Shown: positions 15,089 through 23,408 of the stretch, piece after piece
Position numbering within the stretch: the stretch's first letter is position 1
Layout of the letters: each line of letters starts with the position of its first letter
Origin: CF-46 sp042408445
GTDB taxonomy: Bacteria; Chloroflexota; Limnocylindria; Limnocylindrales; CSP1-4
NCBI GenBank assembly: GCA_042408445.1
Contig: JBHORC010000011.1
Location: 1 to 64,000, forward strand
Direction: 5' to 3'
DNA: 64,000 bases
Position numbers and translations under genes: made by a program
Notes under the pieces: generated by a model
What the model was told of the DNA's origin: nothing
What the model saw: only the letters and a program-made list of their open reading frames with translations
The model's database searches: none

Positions 15089-16318
15089 TTGGCGACGAAG
15101 ACGGTCGTCTGCCCGGAGTGCGGTTCGGCCGCTCCACTGGGCCGATTCTCCTGTACGGAATGCGGCGCGCTTCTCGCGTCGCTGGGCGGCGCGCCCGCAC
15201 GCGGGACCGCGCCGTCGCGTCGTCCGGATGCCGTCGCGACGATGCCGAGCTCGCGCGTCGCGGTCGCTTCGCCCGCTGCCCCGATCGCCGCCGCGACGGT
15301 CCAGGCGTTCGAAGGGCCCGTTCCGCTCCCCGCCGCCACCACCGGCCCGGCCGCCGTCGCCCCGATTCCGACGGCGCCCGAACGACCGAAGCGCAGCAAG
15401 GCTGCGACGGAGCCTCGCCGGCGAGCGCGACCGGGCGACGCGGCGCAGGCCGTGCCGACCGATGCCGCCGTCGCGGATGGCTCGCTCGGGTTGTTCGCCG
15501 ATCCTCCCGCCGACGCCGTGACGACGTCGACGGCTGCGGCGGCAACGGCCACGGTCGCGGTACCGGCCCCGGCGCCCGAAACTGCAGCTCCGGCGAGGGC
15601 ACACGTGACGGTCGCTCCGCCGCCGACGCCCGCGGCCGCCCCGGATCCCGACGCGACGACAACGCAGGCCCAACCACCTGCGGCGCCGTCGTGGCCGACC
15701 CGCACCTGGCCGCAGGTCGATCCCGCCGTCGCCGCCCCGCAGGAGCCGCGACGGCCACCGGCAGGCGCCTACCTCGCCCCGTCCGCAGTCCTGGGAGCGG
15801 TCGACCGGGCGAGTCGTGCCTCGGCGGCCGCGGACGTTGCCGAGACCGCCCGACCGCAGGCAACGACGGGCGACCGCGAAGCTCCCACCAGCCACGTGTC
15901 CCTCGTCGACTCGATCGATGCGCTCGGGATCACGGCGGATATGCCCCGCCGTCTGATCGCGATCGGTGCCGGGGTCGCGGCGCTCGGGTTCGTGCTCCCG
16001 TGGGTGAACGGACTGAGCGGTTTCATCGCGGACTACACATCGCGCTGGGGGATGGCCGGACCCGGCCACTGGATCGTCGTCGCGGTCCTCGCGGCCGTCG
16101 TCCTGCTCGCGAACACCGGCGGGATTGCCGAGCGGCTCCCGGTCGCCGTCCCGGCCGTTGCCCTGGCGGCGCTGCTCGTCGGCCTTGTCTGGCCGTACCT
16201 CTTCGGCGGCGGGAGCGGCGCGGTCGGCGTCTGGACCGTGCTCGCCGGCTCGATCGTGCTCGCCGCCGGAGGTGCGCTCGGCACGCGCCGTCACGAAGGC
16301 ACCGAACCGGCCGTCTAG
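15089..16318 (+). CDS. Zinc-ribbon membrane protein with long disordered linker
   Basis: 409 residues from TTG 15089 (ATKTVVCPECGSAAPLGRFS), chosen because the zinc ribbon starts at once and nothing upstream has coding bias. The zinc ribbon is CPECG and CTECG, 16 residues apart. An Ala/Pro/Thr-rich low-complexity linker follows (about 35-290), then three to four hydrophobic helices (about 295-400: LIAIGAGVAALGFVLPWVNG, WIVVAVLAAVVLLANTGG). The ribbon is presumably cytoplasmic and tethered by the long linker. Function unknown; a sensor or scaffold is possible. It is in the same direction as the next zinc-ribbon gene, 180 bp on. Confidence 0.72.
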   Translation: MATKTVVCPECGSAAPLGRFSCTECGALLASLGGAPARGTAPSRRPDAVATMPSSRVAVASPAAPIAAATVQAFEGPVPLPAATTGPAAVAPIPTAPERPKRSKAATEPRRRARPGDAAQAVPTDAAVADGSLGLFADPPADAVTTSTAAAATATVAVPAPAPETAAPARAHVTVAPPPTPAAAPDPDATTTQAQPPAAPSWPTRTWPQVDPAVAAPQEPRRPPAGAYLAPSAVLGAVDRASRASAAADVAETARPQATTGDREAPTSHVSLVDSIDALGITADMPRRLIAIGAGVAALGFVLPWVNGLSGFIADYTSRWGMAGPGHWIVVAVLAAVVLLANTGGIAERLPVAVPAVALAALLVGLVWPYLFGGGSGAVGVWTVLAGSIVLAAGGALGTRRHEGTEPAV

Positions 16319-16403
16319 CGGCCAGATCCTCCGCCCATTCCGGCGCGTTCCACTCTTGCCGGAGCCCGCTGCGCGGCCGGGATCGTGCTCCGGACCCCCC
16401 TGT

Positions 16404-16440
16404 TACACTGCGCCGGATGCCGGCCCGCCGTTTCGGCGGG
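16404..16440 (+). promoter_or_regulatory. Promoter -10 TACACT (16404-16409) with a leader hairpin (16424-16440)
   Basis: TACACT would start transcription near 16416. The roughly 83-nt leader that follows contains a perfect 7-bp hairpin with a TTT loop (CCCGCCG-TTT-CGGCGGG). GGAGG lies at 16479-16483, 15 nt from the ATG at 16499. A short in-frame ATG at 16418 might instead be a leaderless upstream start. Confidence 0.4.
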
Positions 16441-16498
16441 GGTGCGGTCCGCCGACGTCGTAGCGCTCATGACCTAGCGGAGGCAGGCAGCCAGGCGC

Positions 16499-17191
16499 AT
16501 GGATCAGATCTTGAACGGGATCGGGACGGCCCTCGCAGGCTTCTTCGGCAGCCCGATCGTCCAGCTCGCGATCCAGGCGATCGCCGTCTACCTGATCATC
16601 CTCTGGCTCGCCGGCGCCTACTGGGCGTTCCGCGACATGCAGCAGCGGACCGAGAACCCGATCCTGCCGTACGTCGCGGCGAGCTTCATCATCCTGTTCA
16701 CCCCGATCTTCTTTCCGCTCGCGATCTTCGTGTACAAGATCATTCGGCCCCACGAGAAGATCGGCGAGGTCTACGAGCGGAACCTGGCGGAGGAGGCGCT
16801 CCTCGCCGAGGTCGAGTCGATCAAGAGCTGTCCGACCTGCGCCCGGCGGGTGAACGAGGAATGGATCATCTGCCCGACCTGCCGGACCCGCCTGAACCGC
16901 GTCTGCCCGAACTGCGGCCGGCTCGTCGGGCTGGACTGGTCGCTGTGCGCCTGGTGCGGCAAGGACTTCGAACGCGCCGCGACCGCGCTCGCGGCCTCGT
17001 CCGGTGGCCGGCCGACCCCGATCACGCCGCTGCCCGCGCCCGAGGATGCGGGCCGGCTCGCGCGCGGTGACGTCGGTCTGGGCGAGCCCGAGCGGAGAAC
17101 CGGCACGGAACGGGCGCTCAGTCGTGGCCGATCGTCGTCGCCGCGTGCCAGCAGCCCGCGGTCCGCGCCCGACGTCCTGCCCGAGGGCTGA
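16499..17191 (+). CDS. Membrane protein with double zinc ribbon
   Basis: 230 residues. Two N-terminal hydrophobic helices (about 16-40: VQLAIQAIAVYLIILWLAGAY; 58-80: AASFIILFTPIFFPLAIFV) are followed by a cytoplasmic double zinc ribbon at about residues 112-162: CPTC, CPTC, CPNC and CAWC pairs. The tail (about 165-230) is Arg/Ser/Pro-rich. This layout (membrane anchor plus DZR) occurs in several bacterial lineages without a known biochemical role. A weak GGAGG lies 15 nt upstream. The CPBP protease gene follows after 24 bp and may be cotranscribed. Confidence 0.8.
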   Translation: MDQILNGIGTALAGFFGSPIVQLAIQAIAVYLIILWLAGAYWAFRDMQQRTENPILPYVAASFIILFTPIFFPLAIFVYKIIRPHEKIGEVYERNLAEEALLAEVESIKSCPTCARRVNEEWIICPTCRTRLNRVCPNCGRLVGLDWSLCAWCGKDFERAATALAASSGGRPTPITPLPAPEDAGRLARGDVGLGEPERRTGTERALSRGRSSSPRASSPRSAPDVLPEG

Positions 17192-17215
17192 CGGCCGCCG
17201 CATGACGGCGCGCCG

Positions 17216-18328
17216 ATGACGAGCGAACCGCCGAGGGAGAACACGGAGGACCCGGAAGCGTCGGCTGGCCCTCCGGGCTCGCCGCCCGGGATCCCGGTCG
17301 ACGCTGAACCCGACCGCGAGGTCGACCGGTCCCCGGACGATGTCGCGGCCGCGGCCGGCGCTCCGCCCCGGCCGGGCCTGTCGACCTTCACGATCGAGGG
17401 CCGCGCGGCGCCCGCCCTGTTCGTCGTCGGGTGGCTGGCCTCGATCCTCGGTCTCGGGATCCTGGCCGTCGGGTTCGCCGGGTCTCGCGGGCTTGCGTCG
17501 ACGGTGCTTATTCTGGTTGGTCTCGTCATCCTGTCGATCGGGCTCACGGCTGCTGCCGGGTCGCAAGCGATTGAGCGGCGCGCGGCTGCGGCCCCATATT
17601 CGGGCCCATCCCCGATCCTTCTGTTTGCCGCGTCGGTCACTGTCAGCTCGGTTGGTGCCTCACTCGTCGCGCTGGGTGCGCGAGCAGTTGGCATCGACCC
17701 CCAAGGCCTGGTTCCGTCAATCGCGGTCCTGATTGTGATTCAGCTCACATATCTCGCCCTCACACGACTGCTCGTCGTCGGACCAGGTGCCATGTCCTGG
17801 ACGGAAATCGGTTTCCGCCCGATGGGCCGCCCCGCCTTCGGTGAACTAGCGAGTGGGATGACCTATGCGATCCCGGTCGTCGCCGTCACCGGCGTCATCG
17901 CGTCGGTCGCCATGCTGATCCTTCGGGTGACGCCGGAGTCGCCGTTGCCTGCGACGGGCACCAACTCCGGCCTCCTCCTCAATTTGCTCGCCGGTGCGGT
18001 CTTTGTGCCGATCGGCGAGGAGACGATGTTTCGTGGCGTCGCGACGAGTGCCTGGCAACGGACGTACGGCACGCGGCGCGCGATCATCCAGGGTGGTCTT
18101 TTCTTCGCGTTCGTCCACGTCCTACAAGTAGGCGGCAACACGGTTGCAGAGGCGAGTGCGCTGGCGGTGGTGGCGTTCGTAACGCGTATTCCCGTCGGCC
18201 TCGCACTCGGCTGGTTGTTCTTGTCGCATCGGTCGATTTGGACCTCCATCGGTCTGCATTCGGCGTTCAACGCGATTCTTCTGGTCCTCGGCGAGATATC
18301 TCTGCGAGCGGGCTCGCCGGGCAGCTGA
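17216..18328 (+). CDS. CPBP (Abi) family intramembrane metalloprotease
   Basis: 370 residues. A soluble acidic, Pro-rich N terminus (about 1-60) precedes about eight membrane helices. The active-site motifs are present: EETMFRG with the paired Glu at 268-269, FFAFVH, and HSAFN near the C terminus. CPBP proteases are linked to prenylated-protein processing, bacteriocin self-immunity and stress signalling. From about 17510 to the stop, third positions use many more A and T than in the N-terminal part and the neighbouring genes, hinting at a different origin for the membrane domain. No terminator was seen before radC's promoter region. Confidence 0.88.
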   Translation: MTSEPPRENTEDPEASAGPPGSPPGIPVDAEPDREVDRSPDDVAAAAGAPPRPGLSTFTIEGRAAPALFVVGWLASILGLGILAVGFAGSRGLASTVLILVGLVILSIGLTAAAGSQAIERRAAAAPYSGPSPILLFAASVTVSSVGASLVALGARAVGIDPQGLVPSIAVLIVIQLTYLALTRLLVVGPGAMSWTEIGFRPMGRPAFGELASGMTYAIPVVAVTGVIASVAMLILRVTPESPLPATGTNSGLLLNLLAGAVFVPIGEETMFRGVATSAWQRTYGTRRAIIQGGLFFAFVHVLQVGGNTVAEASALAVVAFVTRIPVGLALGWLFLSHRSIWTSIGLHSAFNAILLVLGEISLRAGSPGS

Positions 18329-18553
18329 CCCGGCGACTCCGTGACGCTTCCCGACGAACGTCCGGCCCGCGTTCGCATGGCATCGGCGGTGCAGTCGGCG
18401 TTGACCGCCCGATGAGGGCCGCCGTCTATCGTCCGTTGCGTTCCCGGGTCCGGATGGCGGAAGGAATCGGCGGGCTTTCGTCATTCGGGCTCGGGGACTC
18501 CTGTCTACACGAGGCTCTGGTCCGGGCGGGCCGGGCCAACGGGAGGGTTCCGG

Positions 18554-19300
18554 ATGGCCGACGAGCAGGTCAGGAGCGTTGCCGGCGCGACCGGACGGGC
18601 GATCCGCGAGCTTCCCGCCGCCGAGCGGCCGCGCGAACGGCTCGCGCTCCGCGGAGCCGGCGGCCTCTCCTCCGCGGAGCTGATCGCCCTCCTCTGGGGG
18701 TCCGGCTCGCGCGGCCGGTCCGCCGTGGATCTCGCGACGGACGCGCTGAGCGCCCATGACGGCCTGACTGGGCTGGCCCGGGCGACCGACGCGGAGCTCG
18801 AGGCGGTCCCGGGGATCGGCGCGGCAAAGGCGGCCCAGCTCATCGCGGCGTTCGAGCTCGGCCGCCGGCTCCTCGCCGACTGGCCGACCGGCCGATGGAC
18901 GATCCGCTCGCCGCGTGACGTGGCGGATCGGCTGATCCTCCAGATGGGCCGACTCGAGCGGGAAGAGCTCCGGGTCGTCCTGCTGAACACGAAGAACGTC
19001 GTGCTGCGGGTCGCGACCGTCTACCAGGGCAACGTGTCGTCGTCTCTCGTCCGGGTCGGCGAGCTGTTCCGCGACGCCGTCCGCCTCAACGCGACCAGCC
19101 TGATCCTCGTCCACAACCACCCGTCGGGCGACCCGACCCCGTCACCGGATGATCTCCATCTCACGGCGGAGGCGCTCGCGGCCGGCCGCCTGCTCGACAT
19201 CGACGTCCTCGACCATCTTGTCGTGGGCCACGACGCGTGGCTCTCGCTCCGCGACCGCGGCGTCTCCTTCGACCGGCCCGCGCCTCGGGTGGCTTCGTGA
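18554..19300 (+). CDS. radC: RadC family JAMM/MPN+ domain protein
   Basis: 248 residues. N-terminal helix-hairpin-helix region (about 55-100: LARATDATDAELEAVPGIGA-like, seen as ELEAVPGIGAAKAAQLIAAF), then the JAMM domain with HNHPSGDPTPSPDD at about residues 187-200 and ELFRDAVRLNATSLILVHN before it, all metal ligands present. The family is widely conserved; its proposed role in DNA repair or recombination is not proven. GGGAGGG precedes the ATG. The order radC-mreB-mreC is the common bacterial arrangement. Confidence 0.92.
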   Translation: MADEQVRSVAGATGRAIRELPAAERPRERLALRGAGGLSSAELIALLWGSGSRGRSAVDLATDALSAHDGLTGLARATDAELEAVPGIGAAKAAQLIAAFELGRRLLADWPTGRWTIRSPRDVADRLILQMGRLEREELRVVLLNTKNVVLRVATVYQGNVSSSLVRVGELFRDAVRLNATSLILVHNHPSGDPTPSPDDLHLTAEALAAGRLLDIDVLDHLVVGHDAWLSLRDRGVSFDRPAPRVAS

Positions 19301-19344
19301 TGCCCGCGTCCGAGCAGGCTCGGGGCGTCGCCCGACCGCCCGGG

Positions 19345-19350
19345 TATACT
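19345..19350 (+). promoter_or_regulatory. -10 box TATACT for mreBC
   Basis: A near-consensus TATACT lies 110 nt upstream of the mreB ATG, inside the radC-mreB gap; the leader would be about 100 nt. No clear -35 could be assigned. Confidence 0.45.
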
Positions 19351-19459
19351 GCTCGCGCTTCCCCGCCGACATCCCGAGCGCGCGATCCGCGACCGTCCGC
19401 CGTCACGGAGCCGCAGCGTTCGCCCCCGGACCCGAACCGCGAAGGACCGCCCCGCCGTC

Positions 19460-20512
19460 ATGCTCGACCGCTTCCTCGGCCTCTTCTCCCGGGACATCGG
19501 GATCGACCTCGGGACCGCGAACACGCTGGTCCACGTCCGGGACCGCGGGATCGTGATGAGCGAGCCGTCGGTCGTCGCGATCGATGCGAAGACGAAGCAG
19601 GTCCTCGCCGTCGGCGCGGAGGCGAAGCGGATGGTCGGCCGGACCCCGGCGAGCATCATCGCCGTCCGCCCGCTCCGCGACGGCGTCATCAGCGACTTCG
19701 ACGTGACCGAGCAGATGATCAAGTACTTCGTCGAGCGGGTGCACAACCGCGTCGGGATGATCGCCCGACCCCGGATGCTGCTCGGGATCCCGTCCGGCGT
19801 GACCGAGGTCGAGAAGCGCGCCGTCCGTGATGCCGCCCTGAACTCCGGCGCCCGCTGGGCGCGCCTCATCGAGGAGCCGATGGCGGCCGCGATCGGTGCC
19901 GGTCTGCCGGTGAGTGAGCCGTCCGGCAGCCTCGTCGTCGACATCGGCGGCGGGACGACGGAGGTCGCCGTCATCTCGCTGGGCGGGATCGTCGTCTCGC
20001 GCTCGATCCGGATCGGCGGCGACGAGATGGACCAGGACATCGTCACGTTCGCCAGGCGCGAGTACAACCTGTTCCTCGGCGAGCGGACCGCGGAGGACAT
20101 CAAGATCGCGATCGGCTCGGCCTACCCCGGCGACTGGGACAGCCAGCGCGTGTCGCTCCGAGGCCGGGACCTGCTGACCGGTCTGCCGCGCTCCGTCGAG
20201 GTGGGTGCCGACCAGATCCGCGAGGCGATCGAGCCGTCCGTCGTCCAGATCGTCGACACGATCAAGGACACGATCGAGGAGACGCCGCCGGAGCTCGTCG
20301 CCGACATCATGGATCAGGGGATCGTCATCGCCGGCGGCGGAGCGCTCCTCGCCGGCCTGGACCGCCGCGTCGCCGACGCCACCCAGATGCCGGTCCACGT
20401 CGCGGACGACCCGCTGACGTGCGTCGTGCGCGGCACCGGCGTCGTGCTCCAGGAGCTCGACAAGATGGATCGCGTTCTCGTCGCGGACACCTACGCCCGG
20501 CCGCCGCGCTAG
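19460..20512 (+). CDS. mreB: Rod-shape-determining actin-like protein MreB
   Basis: 350 residues, normal length. The ATPase motifs are clear: phosphate 1 IGIDLGTANTLVHV near residue 15, phosphate 2 VVDIGGGTTEVAVISLGG, and the adenosine motif VIAGGGALLAGLDRR near 290. The N-terminal amphipathic segment LDRFLGLFSRDIGI may bind the membrane. It should form membrane filaments that guide lateral cell-wall synthesis, implying a rod or elongating cell type. It is followed 27 bp later by mreC in the same direction. Confidence 0.97.
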   Translation: MLDRFLGLFSRDIGIDLGTANTLVHVRDRGIVMSEPSVVAIDAKTKQVLAVGAEAKRMVGRTPASIIAVRPLRDGVISDFDVTEQMIKYFVERVHNRVGMIARPRMLLGIPSGVTEVEKRAVRDAALNSGARWARLIEEPMAAAIGAGLPVSEPSGSLVVDIGGGTTEVAVISLGGIVVSRSIRIGGDEMDQDIVTFARREYNLFLGERTAEDIKIAIGSAYPGDWDSQRVSLRGRDLLTGLPRSVEVGADQIREAIEPSVVQIVDTIKDTIEETPPELVADIMDQGIVIAGGGALLAGLDRRVADATQMPVHVADDPLTCVVRGTGVVLQELDKMDRVLVADTYARPPR

Positions 20513-20539
20513 ACGGCCCGACCGGGACCCCGGCTCCCC

Positions 20540-21508
20540 GTGACCACGATGCTCGCCACCCGATCGGCCCGACGCCGTGCCGTCGCGTTCACCGCGCTCC
20601 TCTCGGCGAGCCTGATCCTGATGGCGATCTCGTCGAGCCCGCTGATCACCGAGTTCCAGAACGCGATGGCCTTCGCGATGCGCCCCGTCCAGGGCGCGCT
20701 CCACGACGTGACCGACACGGTCGCGAGCGCCGTCGGCGCGATCTCGGAGATCGACCGGCTGCACACGGACAACGACACGCTCCGTCGCGAGAACGACCAG
20801 CTCACCGCGGAGAACGCCCGGGCCCAGGCGCTCGAGCGCGAGAACGAGCAGCTCTCCGCCCTGCTCCAGCTCCGCAGCAGCTTCGCCTACAAGACCGCGG
20901 CCGCCGTCGTGATCGCCCGCGAATCGAGCGAGGTCCGGCGGTCCGTCACGCTCTCGAAGGGCTCCGACGCAGGGATCGAGAAGGGCGACGTCGTCATCGC
21001 CGAGGGCGGCGCGCTGGTCGGCAGGGTCGCCGATGTCGGCCTGAACTTCTCGATCGTCACCCTGATCAGCGATCGCACCTCGACCGTCATCGGCCAGACC
21101 GAGACGAACGGGGCAAAGGGCGACGTCGTGGGCCAGCTCGGCGGCGCGCTGATCATGCAGAACATCGACTCGACCGAGACGGTCCAGCCGGGCGAGCAGG
21201 TGCTGACGGCCGGGATCGAGCTGCCGGGCGGGATCCGCTCGCCGTTCCCCAAGGGGCTCCTGATCGGCCAGGTCAGCGACGTCCGGCATGAGCCCAGCTC
21301 GGTCGTCCAGACTGCCTACCTGCAGTCCACGATCGACCTGGAGAAGGTCGGCTACGTGCTCGTCGTCCTCGACTATGTCGGCGGTCTGCCGGGACCCGAC
21401 GACACACCGATCGACTGCAACGCCGGGGGGGCGCTGCCGGGTGGCGAGCAGCCGTGCATCGAGCCAAGTCCGGCCGTCCGGCCGAGCGCGTCGCCTCTGC
21501 TACCGTAG
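20540..21508 (+). CDS. mreC: Rod-shape-determining protein MreC
   Basis: 322 residues from GTG 20540. One N-terminal membrane helix (about 12-32: VAFTALLSASLILMAISSS), a coiled coil (about 70-115: DRLHTDNDTLRRENDQL, LERENEQLSALLQL), then the two beta-barrel subdomains typical of MreC (about 120-285: SVTLSKGSDAGIEKGDVVI, GALVGRVADVG). The C-terminal tail (about 285-322) is Pro/Gly-rich with two Cys. It links MreB to periplasmic wall enzymes. mreD and mrdA, which usually follow, are absent; rmlA starts 5 bp after the stop under its own -10 box. Confidence 0.93.
   Translation: MTTMLATRSARRRAVAFTALLSASLILMAISSSPLITEFQNAMAFAMRPVQGALHDVTDTVASAVGAISEIDRLHTDNDTLRRENDQLTAENARAQALERENEQLSALLQLRSSFAYKTAAAVVIARESSEVRRSVTLSKGSDAGIEKGDVVIAEGGALVGRVADVGLNFSIVTLISDRTSTVIGQTETNGAKGDVVGQLGGALIMQNIDSTETVQPGEQVLTAGIELPGGIRSPFPKGLLIGQVSDVRHEPSSVVQTAYLQSTIDLEKVGYVLVVLDYVGGLPGPDDTPIDCNAGGALPGGEQPCIEPSPAVRPSASPLLP
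21501..21506 (+). promoter_or_regulatory. -10-like TACCGT, leaderless-type, before rmlA
   Basis: TACCGT overlaps the end of mreC and is followed by six bases and the GTG at 21513. It would give rmlABDC an independent transcript, although read-through from mreBC is also likely. Confidence 0.4.
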
Positions 21509-21512
21509 CGAC

Positions 21513-22274
21513 GTGAAGGGCATCGTCCTCGCCGGCGGCACGGCGACCCGCCTGTTCCCGCTGACGATCGTCACGAACAAGCACCTTCTCCCGATCTACG
21601 ACCGGCCGATGATCTACTACCCGATCGAGACGCTGGCCGGCATGGGGATCCGCGAGGTCCTCGTCATCGTCGGCGGGAAGAGCGTCGGCGACGTCGTCGA
21701 GCTGCTTGCCGACGGGTCGCATTTCGGGCTCGATCTGACGTATCGCTACCAGCGCGGCGCGCTCGGGATCGCCCATGCCATCGGGCTGGCCCGGGACTTC
21801 GTCGATGACGACGCGTTCTGCTGCGTCCTCGGTGACAACATCCTGCGCGGCCCGGCCCTGGAGCCGGTCGCCCGCGAGTTCGAGGCGGGGCCGTGGGGAG
21901 CGGGGACGCTCCTGTACCGCGTCCCGGATCCGGAGCGGTTCGGGGTGGCGGAGCTCGACCCGGCGGGCAACGTCGTCGGCTTCGAGGAGAAGCCGGCCCA
22001 GCCGAAGAGCGACCTGATCCCGATCGGCGTCTATTTCCTCCGCCCGGACGCGTTCGGCGTCATCGACAAGCTGGCGCCGTCGGGCCGCGGCGAGTTCGAG
22101 ATCACCGACGTCCTCAACCACTACATCCCCGACGGCCGGCTCTTCAGCCGCGTCTACGACGGCCACTGGGCGGACGCCGGCACCGTGCCGTCGCTGATCC
22201 GCGCGGCCGAGCTCGCCCGGGACGACGACGAGGCCGGCCGGCTGGCCCGACCCGTCGAGCGGCCGGTCGGCTGA
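21513..22274 (+). CDS. rmlA: Glucose-1-phosphate thymidylyltransferase (short RmlA type)
   Basis: 253 residues, the short form of the family. Nucleotide-binding N terminus KGIVLAGGTATRLFPLT, then TNKHLLPIYDRPMIYYPIETL, VVGFEEKPAQPKS, IPIGVYF and WADAGTVPSLIRAA; the catalytic and sugar-binding motifs are intact. It makes dTDP-glucose, the first step of dTDP-L-rhamnose synthesis. The order A-B-D-C with 2-18 bp gaps or overlaps marks an operon. The GTG start is fixed by the motif at residue 2 and the promoter spacing. Confidence 0.92.
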   Translation: MKGIVLAGGTATRLFPLTIVTNKHLLPIYDRPMIYYPIETLAGMGIREVLVIVGGKSVGDVVELLADGSHFGLDLTYRYQRGALGIAHAIGLARDFVDDDAFCCVLGDNILRGPALEPVAREFEAGPWGAGTLLYRVPDPERFGVAELDPAGNVVGFEEKPAQPKSDLIPIGVYFLRPDAFGVIDKLAPSGRGEFEITDVLNHYIPDGRLFSRVYDGHWADAGTVPSLIRAAELARDDDEAGRLARPVERPVG

Positions 22275-22276
22275 GG

Positions 22277-23389
22277 ATGGCGGACCCGACCTCCGGCGCC
22301 GGCACGAGCGTCCCCGCGATCCGGCCGGACGCCCGGCTGCTCGTGACGGGTGGCGCCGGGTTCATCGGCAGCGCCTACGTCCGCGACGTGCTGGCCCGCC
22401 GCGACGGGACCCGGGTCATCGTCCTGGACAAGCTGACGTACGCCGGCAACGTCACGAATCTCGGGGCCGTCGAGGCGGATCCGGAGCAGGCAGCGCGCTA
22501 CCGGTTCGTCCAGGGCGACATCGCCGACCCGGCGATCGTCGGGTCGCTCGTCGCCGAGGTCGACGCCGTCGTCAACTTCGCCGCCGAGTCGCACGTCGAT
22601 CGAAGCATCCTCGACCCGGAGGCGTTCCTCCGCACGGGGGTGATCGGCGTCCACGTCCTCCTCGAGGCCGTCCGGACGACGTCCGCCGAGCGGGTCGCCG
22701 CGGGCCGCCCGCCGATCCGCTACCTCCAGGTCTCCACGGACGAGGTCTACGGCGCCGTCCTCGAGGGTCGATCGAGGGAGGGCGACCCGCTCGCGCCACG
22801 GTCGCCGTACTCGGCGGCCAAGGCCGCCGGCGAGCTGCTCGTCCACAGCTACGTCGTGACCCACGGCGTCGATGCCGTCGTGACCCGCGGCTCGAACACG
22901 TACGGGCCGTTCCACCATCCGGAGAAGCTGATCCCGCTCTTCGTCACGAACGCGATCGACGACCTGCCGCTGCCGATGTACGGCGACGGGCTCCAGGAGC
23001 GCGACTGGCTCTACGTGTCGGATCACGCCGGCGCGATCGACCACGTCCTGCGGCACGGCGTGTCCGGTGAGACGTACAACGTGCCCGGGTCGGCGGAGAT
23101 GACGAACCGCGACGTGATCCGGGCACTGCTCGATCGGCTGGGCAAGCCGTGGTCGCTGGTCCGGAGCGTTCCGGACCGGCCGGGCCACGATCGGCGCTAT
23201 GCGCTGGACGGCTCGAAGCTCGCAGCGCTCGGCTGGCGGAACCGGATGTCGTTCGACGACGGCCTCGCGGCGACCGTCGACTGGTTCCGGGCGAACGAGG
23301 CGTGGTGGCGGGCGGCGAAGAGCGGCGACTGGGACGCCTACTACCAGCGCCAGTACGGCGACCGACTGGCCGCGTCCACCGAGGCCTGA
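22277..23389 (+). CDS. rmlB: dTDP-glucose 4,6-dehydratase
   Basis: 370 residues of the extended SDR family. The NAD-binding TGGAGFIGSAYVRDVL starts at about residue 25 after a short Ala/Pro-rich extension. Active-site features: STDEVYGAV (Thr, Asp, Glu), SPYSAAKAAGEL with Tyr178 and Lys182, and TRGSNTYGPFHHPEKLIP. It converts dTDP-glucose to the 4-keto-6-deoxy sugar. The start ATG overlaps nothing and lies 2 bp after the rmlA stop. Confidence 0.95.
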   Translation: MADPTSGAGTSVPAIRPDARLLVTGGAGFIGSAYVRDVLARRDGTRVIVLDKLTYAGNVTNLGAVEADPEQAARYRFVQGDIADPAIVGSLVAEVDAVVNFAAESHVDRSILDPEAFLRTGVIGVHVLLEAVRTTSAERVAAGRPPIRYLQVSTDEVYGAVLEGRSREGDPLAPRSPYSAAKAAGELLVHSYVVTHGVDAVVTRGSNTYGPFHHPEKLIPLFVTNAIDDLPLPMYGDGLQERDWLYVSDHAGAIDHVLRHGVSGETYNVPGSAEMTNRDVIRALLDRLGKPWSLVRSVPDRPGHDRRYALDGSKLAALGWRNRMSFDDGLAATVDWFRANEAWWRAAKSGDWDAYYQRQYGDRLAASTEA

Positions 23390-23408
23390 TCCGGGTGGAA
23401 GCCTGACG

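Noticed and set aside
16418..16500. Short leaderless-like ORF after TACACT at 16404
   Set aside because: The frame runs out of phase into the zinc-ribbon gene and shows no coding bias; treated as leader sequence with a hairpin.
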